Assembly: GCA_016872535.1 (NCBI GenBank)
Contig: VGZQ01000035.1
Coordinates: 1 to 32,202 of the forward strand
Origin: Rhodospirillales bacterium
GTDB lineage: Bacteria > Pseudomonadota > Alphaproteobacteria > Rhodospirillales > 2-12-FULL-67-15
DNA: 32,202 bases
Reading direction: 5' to 3'
The translations under genes and the position numbers were made by a program. Positions 16,340 to 24,549 of the stretch are shown here, piece by piece (the first letter of the stretch is position 1; each line of letters opens with the position of its first letter). The notes under the pieces were generated by a model. It had not been told where the DNA came from. It made no database searches and saw only the letters and a list, made by a program, of their open reading frames with translations.

Positions 16340-16409
16340 GCCCGATTCCATGCACGGGGCGGGTGCCGCCGCAAAGCTCTTTTTCGGACTTGCGGCGGAC
16401 GAGATGGGA

Positions 16410-16415
16410 TATAAA
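16410..16415 (+). promoter_or_regulatory. Candidate -10 box of the site-2 protease gene
   Basis: TATAAA ends eight bases before the ATG at 16424, and no ribosome-binding site intervenes, so a leaderless transcript is possible. A convincing -35 box is lacking: TTGCGG at 16390-16395 leaves only 14 bases of spacer. Confidence 0.35.
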
Positions 16416-16423
16416 TCGTAATA

Positions 16424-17143
16424 ATGTTCGATCTTCCCGCCTTCGATCTCGGCCGGATCGCCTTCCAGGTATCGGTGTGGGCGCTGCCGGTGCTGTTCGC
16501 CATCACCCTGCACGAGGCCGCGCACGGCTTTGTCGCCTGGCGGCTCGGCGACGACACGGCGCTGCGGCTCGGGCGGGTCAGCTTCAATCCGCTCCGCCAC
16601 GTCGATGCGTTCGGCACCGTGATCCTGCCCGCGCTGCTGCTGTTCGCTTCGGGCGGGCGGTTGATGTTCGGCTACGCCAAGCCGGTGCCGGTGAACTTCG
16701 CCCGCCTGCACCGGCCGCGCCGGGACATGGTGCTGGTGGCGGCGGCCGGGCCGCTCGCTAACCTGCTGCTGCTGGCGGCGTCCGCCGTCGGGCTCAAAGC
16801 GCTGACGGCGATTCCGCCGGCGGGGTGGGGAGCGGGAGCGGAATGGGCCGCCCACAACCTGGTCAATTCGGCCTGGATCAACGCGGTGCTGATGCTGTTC
16901 AACCTGCTCCCGATTCCACCGCTTGATGGCGGGCGGATCGCGGTCGGCGTGCTGCCGCCCGAGCCCGCGCGCGCGCTGGCGCGCCTGGAGCGCCACGGTA
17001 TTCTCCTGATTCTAGGCGCTCTTTTTCTGCTGCCGTGGCTCGGCCGCGCGATCGGGATCGACCTCAATCTATTCTGGTGGCTGGTGGGCGCGCCCGCGGG
17101 GTATCTTGTGGAAATCGCGTTCGCGCTCGCCGGCGTGCGCTGA
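16424..17143 (+). CDS. Site-2 protease-like membrane metallopeptidase (M50)
   Basis: A 239-residue integral membrane protease of the S2P/M50 family. The zinc site ITLHEAAHGF (HEAAH, 30-34) and NLLPIPPLDGGRI (Asp168 in LDG) are both intact, with about six hydrophobic helices. It belongs to the short, PDZ-less group that often sits next to scpA in bacterial genomes. Members cut membrane-embedded substrates, for example anti-sigma factors; the target here is unknown. It ends 23 bases before scpA and is probably co-transcribed with it. Confidence 0.92.
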   Translation: MFDLPAFDLGRIAFQVSVWALPVLFAITLHEAAHGFVAWRLGDDTALRLGRVSFNPLRHVDAFGTVILPALLLFASGGRLMFGYAKPVPVNFARLHRPRRDMVLVAAAGPLANLLLLAASAVGLKALTAIPPAGWGAGAEWAAHNLVNSAWINAVLMLFNLLPIPPLDGGRIAVGVLPPEPARALARLERHGILLILGALFLLPWLGRAIGIDLNLFWWLVGAPAGYLVEIAFALAGVR

Positions 17144-17166
17144 CGAACGCCGAGGAACGGGGATTC

Positions 17167-18006
17167 ATGCAGGTTTCCGACTTCGAGGACGCGCCACGGG
17201 TCGAGGCGCCGAGCGGCGAGGGGGCGTTCGTCGTCTCGCTCGAAGGCTTCGAGGGTCCGATCGACCTCCTGCTCATGCTGGCGCGCGAGCAGAAGGTCGA
17301 TCTCGCCCAGATTTCGATCCTGGCGCTCGCCGACCAGTACCTGGCCTTCGTCGCCGAGGCGCGTCGGCGCGACCTCGAACTGGCCGCCGACTATCTGGTG
17401 ATGGCGGCGTGGCTCGCCTACTTGAAATCCAAGCTGCTGCTGCCGAAGGAAGCAAGCGGCGAGGAGCCGAGCGGCGAGGAAATGGCCGCCGCGCTCGCCT
17501 TCCAGTTGCGCCGGCTCGAGGCCATGCGCGAGGCCGGCGCCCGCCTGATGGCGCGGCCCCGGCTCGGCCACGGGTTCTACGCGCGCGGCGCGCCGGAACC
17601 GATCGCGCCGTTCTTGCGCACGGTGATCGACCTCTCGCTGTACGAAATGCTCAAGGCCTACGGCGACGCGCGCCGCACCGGCGGCAAGGGCGTGCTGCAC
17701 ATCGAGGCGTTCGAGATTTTCACGGTCGAGGACGCGCTCGAACGCCTGCGCGGCGTCGTCGGCCACGTGCCCGATTGGGAAGTGCTGTGGCGGTATCTGC
17801 CGCGCAACGTCCGCGGCGCGCTGGTGTGGCGCTCGGCGGTGTCGTCCACGTTCACCGCGAGCCTCGAACTCGCGCGCCAAGGATTGATCCGCATCCGCCA
17901 GGATTCCGCCTACGGTCCGATTTTCATGCGCACGGCCGATCCCTCGCCGCCGAACGGATCGCCCGACGCCTCGCCCGACGATTCGACGGAGACGCCCCGA
18001 TCATGA
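17167..18006 (+). CDS. scpA: Segregation and condensation protein A
   Basis: A 279-residue kleisin subunit of the SMC-ScpAB condensin complex, which organises and separates the chromosome. The N-terminal SMC-binding helix region has the family hallmark FEGPIDLLLMLAREQKVDLAQISILALADQYLAF. The conserved ADYLVMAAWLAYLKSKLLLP follows, and a C-terminal winged helix lies around 200-255. The last 20 residues are a low-complexity acidic/Pro tail. ATG at 17167 is preferred, with AGGAACGGGG just upstream. Its TGA overlaps the scpB ATG (ATGA, 18003-18006). Confidence 0.95.
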   Translation: MQVSDFEDAPRVEAPSGEGAFVVSLEGFEGPIDLLLMLAREQKVDLAQISILALADQYLAFVAEARRRDLELAADYLVMAAWLAYLKSKLLLPKEASGEEPSGEEMAAALAFQLRRLEAMREAGARLMARPRLGHGFYARGAPEPIAPFLRTVIDLSLYEMLKAYGDARRTGGKGVLHIEAFEIFTVEDALERLRGVVGHVPDWEVLWRYLPRNVRGALVWRSAVSSTFTASLELARQGLIRIRQDSAYGPIFMRTADPSPPNGSPDASPDDSTETPRS

Positions 18007-18773
18007 CTATTCCCGACGACGGCCACGATATGACTGTCGCGCCGGATACGTCCGACGATTCGCGCCCCAACCCGACAACCGAGGCGCCGCCGGAATCCGC
18101 GAGCCCGGATTCGGCCGCGACCCTCGACCACGCGCGCGTGATCGAGGCGCTTCTGTTCGCGTCCGCCGATCCGGTCGGCGAGCGCGCGCTCGCGCGCTAT
18201 CTGCCCGAAGGGGTGAAGCTGAAAACGATCCTCGAGGAATTGCGGGAGCATTACGCCGGCCGCGGCGTTCATCTGGTGCCGGTGGGCAAGGCATGGGCGT
18301 TCCGCACGGCGCCCGATCTCGGCGCGCGCCTCAAGGTCGAGGTCGAGGTTTCGCGCAAGCCCTCGCGCGCGGCGGTCGAAACGCTCGCCATCGTCGCCTA
18401 CCACCAGCCGGTGACGCGCGCCGAGATCGAGGAAATTCGCGGCGTGCAGATTTCCAAGGGCACGCTCGACTGGCTGTTCGAGCGCGGCTGGATCAAGCCG
18501 GGCCCCCGGCGCGAGGTGCCGGGCCGTCCGGTGACGTGGTTGACGACCGACGCGTTTCTCGACCACTTCGGGCTCGAAAGCACCAAGGACCTGCCCGGCA
18601 TGGAAGAACTGGCGGCGGCGGGGCTGCTCGATGCGCGCCCGGCGCTCAATGCCTATCGCGCGCGCGGCGAACTCGCGCACGAGGACGAACTGGTCGATAC
18701 CGAGCCCGCCCCGGCCGAGGACGAAACGCCCGAACCGCTCGACCCCGAGGACGGCGCGGCCGGGAAAGAATAA
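18003..18773 (+). CDS. scpB: Segregation and condensation protein B
   Basis: A 256-residue partner of ScpA with two winged-helix domains. ARVIEALLFASADPVGERALARYLP begins the first; SRAAVETLAIVAYHQPVTRAEIEEIRGVQ is the most conserved part of the second and includes the GVQ segment typical of ScpB. The first 40 residues are a low-complexity acidic/Pro head and the last 35 an acidic tail, both probably disordered. The four-base overlap with scpA implies coupled translation and balanced amounts of the two proteins. A second in-frame ATG at residue 10 is possible. Confidence 0.95.
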   Translation: MTIPDDGHDMTVAPDTSDDSRPNPTTEAPPESASPDSAATLDHARVIEALLFASADPVGERALARYLPEGVKLKTILEELREHYAGRGVHLVPVGKAWAFRTAPDLGARLKVEVEVSRKPSRAAVETLAIVAYHQPVTRAEIEEIRGVQISKGTLDWLFERGWIKPGPRREVPGRPVTWLTTDAFLDHFGLESTKDLPGMEELAAAGLLDARPALNAYRARGELAHEDELVDTEPAPAEDETPEPLDPEDGAAGKE

Positions 18774-18876
18774 CGCCGAGCGCTTGCGCCCACGGGGTTT
18801 CCGAGCGATCTAAGTCATAACCGCGTTCCGCGCGGGCGCGTTGCGGCACCCCTTCCTTTCTGCCATTATCGACGGT

Positions 18877-18897
18877 GCCGCCCGGCGTCCGGGCGGC
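18877..18897. repeat. Perfect GC hairpin between scpB and tatA
   Basis: GCCGCCCGG (18877-18885) and CCGGGCGGC (18889-18897) form a perfect 9-base stem with a CGT loop. There is no following T-run, so it is not a standard terminator; it may slow polymerase or protect mRNA ends. A TACAAT box (18910-18915) lies just downstream and could be the tatA -10 element. The rest of this 160-base gap shows nothing else I can name. Confidence 0.6.
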
Positions 18898-18933
18898 TTA
18901 TCCTGGGTTTACAATGAGTTGGCGGGTGGTTTC

Positions 18934-19233
18934 ATGGGTACCTTCAGCATTTGGCATTGGCTGATCGTTCTCGCGGTCGTGCTGATCCTGTTCGGCGGCG
19001 GCGGCAAGATCTCCAAGCTCATGGGCGACTTCGGCCGCGGCCTGAAGTCCTTCAAGAAGAATCTCAAGGAGGGCGAGGAAGGCGAGGCCACCGCCGAAGG
19101 GACCGAAGCGAAAAAGACGATCGACGTCCAGGCCCAACCGGGCACGACGACAACCACGACCCCGCCGCAGCAACCGGCGCAGACGGGCACCGGCGCCGCG
19201 CCGTCCACGTCGGGGAACACGCGCCCCACCTGA
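18934..19233 (+). CDS. tatA: Sec-independent translocase subunit TatA
   Basis: A 99-residue protein with the TatA pattern: a short N-terminal transmembrane helix ([21 protein letters not shown]), a hinge Gly, and the amphipathic helix [21 protein letters not shown], followed by a long unstructured tail with a TTTTTT run. TatA multimers make the pore that carries folded, twin-arginine-signal proteins across the inner membrane. ATG at 18934 is taken since the helix starts there; the longer open frame upstream (from 18841) crosses the hairpin and is not TatA-like. It leads tatA-tatB-tatC. Confidence 0.95.
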   Translation: MGTFSIWHWLIVLAVVLILFGGGGKISKLMGDFGRGLKSFKKNLKEGEEGEATAEGTEAKKTIDVQAQPGTTTTTTPPQQPAQTGTGAAPSTSGNTRPT

Positions 19234-19283
19234 CGCCCCGACCGACGTCATTGACCTGACGCCATTGTAGGCGCCGATTTGCG

Positions 19284-19757
19284 ATGTTCGACATCGGCTG
19301 GCAGGAACTTCTGGTCATCGGCGTCGTCGCCCTGCTGGTAATCGGGCCGAAGGACATGCCGGCCGCCATTCGCGCCGTCAGCCGTTGGGCGGCCAAGGCG
19401 CGCGCGCTCGCCCGCGAATTCCAGCAAGGCATCGACGAAGTGGTGCGCGAGGCGGACCTGCAGGACGTCCGCAAGCAAATCCAAAGCCTGGAGTCGACCG
19501 ACGCCAAATCCGAAATCGCCAAAGTGGTCGATCCGACCGGCGAGTTGGCCAAGGACCTTGATCTGAGCGGGATCGAGAAATCGCTCGATGCGTCCGCGCG
19601 CGCGCTGACCCATGAATCCTCGGCGGGTTCGACCACACCCGCCGCGCCCGCCGCATCCTCGTCCGCCGTACCGGCCGAGCCGCCCCCGACGCCCGCCGCG
19701 AGCGAATCCTCGCGGCAAAATGATTTGCCCGCCGCCAAGCCGACCGGAACGGGGTAG
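19284..19757 (+). CDS. tatB: Sec-independent translocase subunit TatB
   Basis: A 157-residue protein with the TatB start MFDIGWQELLVIGVVALLVIGPKDMPAAIRAVSRW, including the Glu in the membrane helix and the conserved GPKDMP/L hinge, then an amphipathic helix and a long Ala/Pro/Ser tail. TatB forms the substrate receptor together with TatC. It is 50 bases after tatA and six bases before tatC, in the usual order. Confidence 0.95.
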   Translation: MFDIGWQELLVIGVVALLVIGPKDMPAAIRAVSRWAAKARALAREFQQGIDEVVREADLQDVRKQIQSLESTDAKSEIAKVVDPTGELAKDLDLSGIEKSLDASARALTHESSAGSTTPAAPAASSSAVPAEPPPTPAASESSRQNDLPAAKPTGTG

Positions 19758-19763
19758 GGCGCC

Positions 19764-20633
19764 GTGGCCGAGCCGGTCGAGACCGAAGCCGCCGACGACA
19801 AGAAGATGCCCTTGCTCGATCACCTGATCGAGCTTCGGCAGCGGCTTCTGCGTTCGTCCGTCGCCTTCGTGGTCGCGTTCTTCGCCTCCTACTACTTCGC
19901 CGCCGATATCTACGATTTCCTGGTCCAGCCGCTCGCCGACGTCTTCGACAAGCTCAACCTCAACCGGCGCCTGATCTACACCGCGCTGCACGAGGCGTTC
20001 TTCACCTACCTCAAGGTCGCGTTCTTCGCCGCCTTCTGCGTGTCGTTTCCCTACGTCGCCGGCCAGATGTGGCTGTTCATCGCTCCCGGACTTTACAAGA
20101 ACGAAAAGCGGGTCCTGCTGCCGTTCCTGGTCGCGACGCCGGTGCTGTTCCTCCTCGGCGCGGCGCTTGCCTATTACTTCGTGTTCCCGATGGCCTGGAC
20201 GTTCTTCCTCAGCTTCGAGGCCCCGGCCGCCAACGGCCACCTGCCGATCCAACTCGAAGCCAAGGTCAACGAATACCTGTCGCTGGTGATGCAGCTGATC
20301 TTCGCCTTCGGCCTCAGCTTCGAATTGCCGGTGCTGCTCACCCTCATGGCCCGTTTCGGCATGATCGGCTCCAAGGGGCTGCGCGAAAAGCGCCGCTACG
20401 CCATCGTGCTGGCGTTCGTCGCCGCCGCGATCCTGACCCCGCCCGATCCGATCAGCCAGATCGGCCTCGCGGTGCCGATCATGCTGCTTTACGAAATCTC
20501 GATCCTGTCGGTGCGATTGATGGAACGCGCGCGCGGCGGCGACGAGGAAGACGAGGACGAAACCGATGCCGAGGGCGAATCGGGCGGCGCAGGCGGGGAA
20601 TCGGCGTCCAAGGATCTCGCTCGGACGCCCTGA
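19764..20633 (+). CDS. tatC: Sec-independent translocase subunit TatC
   Basis: A 289-residue, six-helix membrane protein and the twin-arginine signal receptor. Near the N-terminus is PLLDHLIELRQRLLRS, the conserved HL.ELR.R..., followed by FFTYLKVAFFAAFCVSFPYVAGQMWLFIAPGLYKNEKR and FGLSFELPVLL (the conserved F.FELP). The start is GTG at 19764. The C-terminus extends past the last helix into an acidic, Gly-rich tail (EEDEDETDAEGE), longer than E. coli TatC. Confidence 0.96.
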   Translation: MAEPVETEAADDKKMPLLDHLIELRQRLLRSSVAFVVAFFASYYFAADIYDFLVQPLADVFDKLNLNRRLIYTALHEAFFTYLKVAFFAAFCVSFPYVAGQMWLFIAPGLYKNEKRVLLPFLVATPVLFLLGAALAYYFVFPMAWTFFLSFEAPAANGHLPIQLEAKVNEYLSLVMQLIFAFGLSFELPVLLTLMARFGMIGSKGLREKRRYAIVLAFVAAAILTPPDPISQIGLAVPIMLLYEISILSVRLMERARGGDEEDEDETDAEGESGGAGGESASKDLARTP

Positions 20634-20694
20634 GCGGACTTGCGGTTTGGTCCGCATGGACGAAACCGGGCGCCACGGCCTATAAGGTTTCGCC

Positions 20695-21975
20695 ATGTTC
20701 GACATCAAGTGGATTCGCGAAAATCCCGGTGCCTTCGACGCCGCCCTCAAGCGGCGCGGTTTGCCCCCCCAATCGGCGGAGCTGATCGCGCTGGACGAAA
20801 CGCGGCGCAAGGCGCTGACCCGCGCCCAGGAGACCCAGGCCAAGCGCAACCGGCTCGCCAAGGAGATCGGCGCCCGCAAGGCGCGCGGCGAGAACGCCGA
20901 CGACCTGCTCGACGAGGTCGCCCACGACAAGGAAACCGAGGCCGGGCTTCAGGCCGAGGCCGAGCGCCTGCAGGCCGATCTCGACGCCCGGCTCGCGCTG
21001 ATGCCCAACGTGCCCGCCGCCGACGTTCCTGACGGCGGCAACGCCGACTACAACCAGGAAGTCCGGCGCTTCGGCCAGCCGACCAAGTTCCCGTTCAAGC
21101 CGCGCGAGCACTTCGACATCGGCGAGGGCCTCGGACTGATGGATTTCGAGCGCGCGGCGAAAATCTCCGGCTCGCGCTTCGTCGTGCTGAAGGGCGCGCT
21201 GGCGCGGCTCGAACGCGCGCTCGCCGCCTTCATGCTCGACGTGCACACGTCCGAATTCGGCTACACCGAGGTCAACCCTCCGGCGCTGGTCAACGACGCG
21301 GCGGCGTTCGGCACCGGCAACCTGCCCAAGTTCGGCACCGACTTGTTCCGCACCGAAAACGGGATGTGGCTGATCCCGACCGCCGAGGTGCCGCTCACCA
21401 ACCTGGTCGCGGGCGAAATCCTCGACGAGGCGCAGTTGCCCATGCGCATGACGGCGATGACCTGGTGTTTCCGTTCCGAGGCCGGCGCGGCGGGCAAGGA
21501 CACGCGCGGCATGCTGCGCCAGCACCAGTTCACCAAGGTCGAGCTGGTGTCGATCGCGCATCCCGACCATTCCGAGGCCGAGCACGAGCGCATGACCGGC
21601 TGCGCCGAGGAAATCCTCAAGCGCCTCAACCTGCCGTTCCGCACCATCGTGCTGTGCACCGGCGACATGGGCTTTGCCGCGCGCAAGACCTACGACATCG
21701 AAGTGTGGTTGCCCGGCCAGGGGCGTTACCGGGAAATTTCGAGTTGCTCCAACTGCGGCGATTTCCAGGCGCGGCGGATGAAGGCCCGGTTCAAGTCGGC
21801 CGGCGAAAAGGGCACCCGCTTCGTCCATACCCTCAACGGCTCCGGCATCGCGGTCGGGCGCGCGCTGGTGGCGGTGCTGGAGAATTATCAGCAAGAAGAC
21901 GGCGGCGTGCGGGTGCCCGAGGCGTTGCGCCCCTATATGGGCGGGTTCGACGTCATCGCCGCGGCGAAGCGTTGA
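20695..21975 (+). CDS. serS: Seryl-tRNA synthetase
   Basis: A 426-residue class II synthetase. The N-terminal coiled-coil tRNA-binding arm spans about 1-110 ([22 protein letters not shown] ... [11 protein letters not shown]). The catalytic core has motif 2 ([24 protein letters not shown]), [17 protein letters not shown], and motif 3 ([20 protein letters not shown]). TATAAG ends eight bases before the ATG, and AAGG overlaps it, so the gene may have its own start of transcription or simply a weak ribosome-binding site. surE begins one base after its stop. Confidence 0.97.
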   Translation: MFDIKWIRENPGAFDAALKRRGLPPQSAELIALDETRRKALTRAQETQAKRNRLAKEIGARKARGENADDLLDEVAHDKETEAGLQAEAERLQADLDARLALMPNVPAADVPDGGNADYNQEVRRFGQPTKFPFKPREHFDIGEGLGLMDFERAAKISGSRFVVLKGALARLERALAAFMLDVHTSEFGYTEVNPPALVNDAAAFGTGNLPKFGTDLFRTENGMWLIPTAEVPLTNLVAGEILDEAQLPMRMTAMTWCFRSEAGAAGKDTRGMLRQHQFTKVELVSIAHPDHSEAEHERMTGCAEEILKRLNLPFRTIVLCTGDMGFAARKTYDIEVWLPGQGRYREISSCSNCGDFQARRMKARFKSAGEKGTRFVHTLNGSGIAVGRALVAVLENYQQEDGGVRVPEALRPYMGGFDVIAAAKR

Positions 21976-21976
21976 C

Positions 21977-22810
21977 ATGGCGCGCGCGCGGCCCAGTCCC
22001 GGAAAAGCGCGGCACGTTCCGGTCCATTCCCGCCGCCACGCGCCGCTCCCGCTCGCCAAGGCGCGCGTGCTGGTCACCAACGACGACGGCGTCCATTCGC
22101 CGGGCATCCGCATGCTGGCCAAGGTGCTCGCCGGCTGCGCGCGCGAGGTGTGGGTGGTCGCGCCGGAAAGCGAGCAGAGCGCGGTCGCCCATTCGCTCAC
22201 GCTGCGCCGGCCGTTGCGCGTCCGCCGTCTCGGCGCCCGGCGCTACGCGGTCAACGGCACGCCGACCGACTGCGTGCTGCTGGCGGCGCGCGAGCTGATG
22301 CGCGAAACGCCGCCCGACCTCGTCGTCTCGGGCGTCAACCGCGGCGGCAATATCGCCGACGACATCACCTATTCCGGCACCATCGCCGCGGCGATGGAGG
22401 CCGCGCTGCTCGGCCTGCCGGCGATCGCGCTGAGCCAGGTGTGCGACGACCGGCACAAGGTCAAGTGGGCGACGGCCGAGCATTGGCTGCGCGGCGTGAT
22501 CGAGCGGGTCCTGCGCGCGCGCTGGCCGCTCAACGTGCTGATCAACGTCAATTTTCCCGACGTGATGGCGTCCTCGGTCAAGGGCATCGCGGTGGTGCCG
22601 CAGGCGCAATGCGAAGGCGGCAGCGATCCGGTGCGCGGGGTCGATCCGCGCGGGATTCCCTATTGGTGGATCGGCGGCGCGCGCGAGGATCAGCCGGTTC
22701 CGCCCGGCACCGATCTCGACGCGGTCGAGAAGGGGTCGATCGCGGTGACCCCGCTGACCCTCGACTTGACGCACCGGCCGACCCTCGCCGCCTTGCGCCG
22801 GGTGATGTGA
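21977..22810 (+). CDS. surE: 5'/3'-nucleotidase SurE
   Basis: A 277-residue stationary-phase survival nucleotidase that dephosphorylates nucleoside monophosphates. The metal site ARVLVTNDDGVHSPG (D36, D37), VVAPESEQSAVAHSLTL, YAVNGTPTDCV and VVSGVNRGGNIADDITYSGTIAAAMEA are all intact. It carries about 28 basic residues before the usual first strand, and no internal ATG or good ribosome-binding site offers a shorter start, so the extension is probably real. It begins one base after serS ends and its TGA overlaps the pcm ATG (TGATG). Confidence 0.94.
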   Translation: MARARPSPGKARHVPVHSRRHAPLPLAKARVLVTNDDGVHSPGIRMLAKVLAGCAREVWVVAPESEQSAVAHSLTLRRPLRVRRLGARRYAVNGTPTDCVLLAARELMRETPPDLVVSGVNRGGNIADDITYSGTIAAAMEAALLGLPAIALSQVCDDRHKVKWATAEHWLRGVIERVLRARWPLNVLINVNFPDVMASSVKGIAVVPQAQCEGGSDPVRGVDPRGIPYWWIGGAREDQPVPPGTDLDAVEKGSIAVTPLTLDLTHRPTLAALRRVM

Positions 22811-23460
22811 TGGCCGGCGAACCGCGCAAGGCCCGGGTGCCTGCGGCGTTGATCGCGGAACTGCGCGCGGGCGGCGTCACCGCCAAGGCGGTGCTCGACG
22901 CGATCGCGGAAATCCCGCGCGAGAGCTTCGTCCCGCCGGCGTTCCGCGCCAGGGCTTACGACAACGTCGCCTTGCCGATCGGCTTCGAGCAGACCATCAG
23001 CCAGCCGTTGGTGGTCGGCCTGATGACCCAGGCGCTCGAATTGACCGACCGCATGAAGGTGCTCGAAATCGGCACCGGCTCGGGCTACCAGACGGCGGTG
23101 CTGGCCCGGCTCGCGCGCCGGGTCTACACCATCGAGCGTCACGGCGAATTGCGGCGCGAGGCGGAGCGGCGCCTCGCGGCGCTCCGCCTCACCAACGTCA
23201 CCGCCCGCACCGGGGACGGCAGCCTCGGCTGGCGGGAGCAGGCGCCGTTCCAGCGCATCCTGGTCACCGCGGCGGCGGCCGACGTGCCGCCGGTGCTGGT
23301 CGATCAGCTCGCCCCGGGCGGCGTCATGATCGTGCCGATCGGCGCGGACGACCCGATGCAGCACCTGGTGCGCGTCCGCCGCACCGATCGCGGCGCGGAA
23401 ACCGAGGACCTGGGGCCGGTCAAGTTCGTGCCGCTGGTGGGCGAGCCGGCCGTTAGTTGA
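22810..23460 (+). CDS. pcm: Protein-L-isoaspartate O-methyltransferase
   Basis: A 216-residue SAM-dependent enzyme that repairs isoaspartyl residues in damaged proteins. It has FRARAYDNVALPIGFEQTISQPLVVGLMTQAL with the ISQP signature, the SAM-binding motif KVLEIGTGSGYQTAVLARLA (83-102), and the post-strand VYTIER. The start overlaps surE by one base, the common surE-pcm pairing. The LysM/M23 gene follows with its own promoter overlapping the end of pcm. Confidence 0.95.
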   Translation: MAGEPRKARVPAALIAELRAGGVTAKAVLDAIAEIPRESFVPPAFRARAYDNVALPIGFEQTISQPLVVGLMTQALELTDRMKVLEIGTGSGYQTAVLARLARRVYTIERHGELRREAERRLAALRLTNVTARTGDGSLGWREQAPFQRILVTAAAADVPPVLVDQLAPGGVMIVPIGADDPMQHLVRVRRTDRGAETEDLGPVKFVPLVGEPAVS

Positions 23461-23484
23461 TGGATAACCATCCCTGTCGATAAT
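23457..23484 (+). promoter_or_regulatory. Predicted promoter of the LysM/M23 lipoprotein gene
   Basis: TTGATG (23457-23462) and GATAAT (23479-23484) are separated by 16 bases. The -35 box overlaps the pcm stop. Only seven bases lie between the -10 box and ATG 23492, with no ribosome-binding site, so a leaderless mRNA is predicted. Confidence 0.55.
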
Positions 23485-23491
23485 CGGCGCC

Positions 23492-24499
23492 ATGAAACGC
23501 TTGGCTGTGATGATTGCCGTGGCGGGGCTCGCGGGGTGCGGGTGGGCGGAATGGCCGCCGCCCGGACACGCGCCGTCGTCCACGCCGGCCGCCCGGGCGC
23601 TGCCGCGCATTGTCGTGGCCGACGGCCCGGCGATCACCGTCCAGGCCGGGGAAACCGTGTTCGGCCTGGCCCGGCGCCACAAGGTGCCGCCGCGCGCGAT
23701 CATCGAGGCCAACAACCTGAAGCCGCCCTACCGGCTCCTCGTCGGCCAGAGATTGACGATCCCGAGCGGGACCGAACACGAAGTCCGCGCCGGCGAAACC
23801 ATCCACACCATCGCCGCCCGCTACGGCGGCGATCCTTACGAATTGGCGCGCGTCAACGGCGTGCGCCCGCCGTATACGCTCAAGATCGGCGAAAAGCTGG
23901 TGATCCCGAACGCGCGCGTCGCGTCGCTCGCGCCGCGCCCCGGCTCCGCCCCGGCGGCGGAGCGGCCGCCGATCGAAGGCCTCCGCGCGCCGACGGTGGA
24001 ACCCTTGGCGCCGCCCGAGTCCGTCGCGCCATCGCCGGCGTCGCCCGCGCCGGATCCGCCGCAAGCCGCGTCACCCGCGCGCGCGCCCGACAAAACCGTC
24101 GATGCCGCCGTCGGCGGATCGGGGCGCCTCGCCTGGCCGGTGCGCGGGCGGGTGATCTCCGGTTACGGCGCGAAGGAAAAGGGCTTGCGCAACGACGGCA
24201 TCAACATCGCCGCGCCCAAGGGCGCGCCCATCCGCGCCGCCGAATCCGGCACCGTCGCCTATGCCGGCAACGAGTTGCGCGGGTTCGGCAACCTGCTTCT
24301 GATCCGGCACGCGAACGGCCTGGTTACCGCGTACGCCCACGCCGACGAGATTCTGGTCAAGCGCGGCGATACGGTATCGCGCGGACAGATCGTGGCGCGG
24401 GTCGGCACCACCGGCGGCGTGCCGTCGCCGCAATTGCACTTCGAGGTGCGCCAGGGCCGCCGCGCCGTCGATCCCCAGCCGTATCTGGAGAAAAGCTGA
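23492..24499 (+). CDS. NlpD-like lipoprotein: two LysM domains and a degenerate LytM domain
   Basis: A 335-residue envelope protein. The signal peptide ends in the lipobox LAGC (Cys16). LysM 1 (about 48-91) and LysM 2 (about 95-139) should bind peptidoglycan; a Pro/Ala-rich linker follows, then an M23/LytM domain (212-335). The zinc ligands of active M23 enzymes are mostly gone: the His-x-Gly-x-Asp site reads N234-DGI-N238, and the first His of the HxH site is Q314 in PSPQLHFEV. H283 (YAH) and H316 remain. This pattern matches NlpD/EnvC-type amidase activators rather than peptidases. Its position after surE-pcm parallels the surE-pcm-nlpD order of gammaproteobacteria. Confidence 0.9.
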   Translation: MKRLAVMIAVAGLAGCGWAEWPPPGHAPSSTPAARALPRIVVADGPAITVQAGETVFGLARRHKVPPRAIIEANNLKPPYRLLVGQRLTIPSGTEHEVRAGETIHTIAARYGGDPYELARVNGVRPPYTLKIGEKLVIPNARVASLAPRPGSAPAAERPPIEGLRAPTVEPLAPPESVAPSPASPAPDPPQAASPARAPDKTVDAAVGGSGRLAWPVRGRVISGYGAKEKGLRNDGINIAAPKGAPIRAAESGTVAYAGNELRGFGNLLLIRHANGLVTAYAHADEILVKRGDTVSRGQIVARVGTTGGVPSPQLHFEVRQGRRAVDPQPYLEKS

Positions 24500-24549
24500 C
24501 TTTTCGCGTAAAATTCAAGCGTCACAAAACGTTCGTTCAGGGGGGCTAA

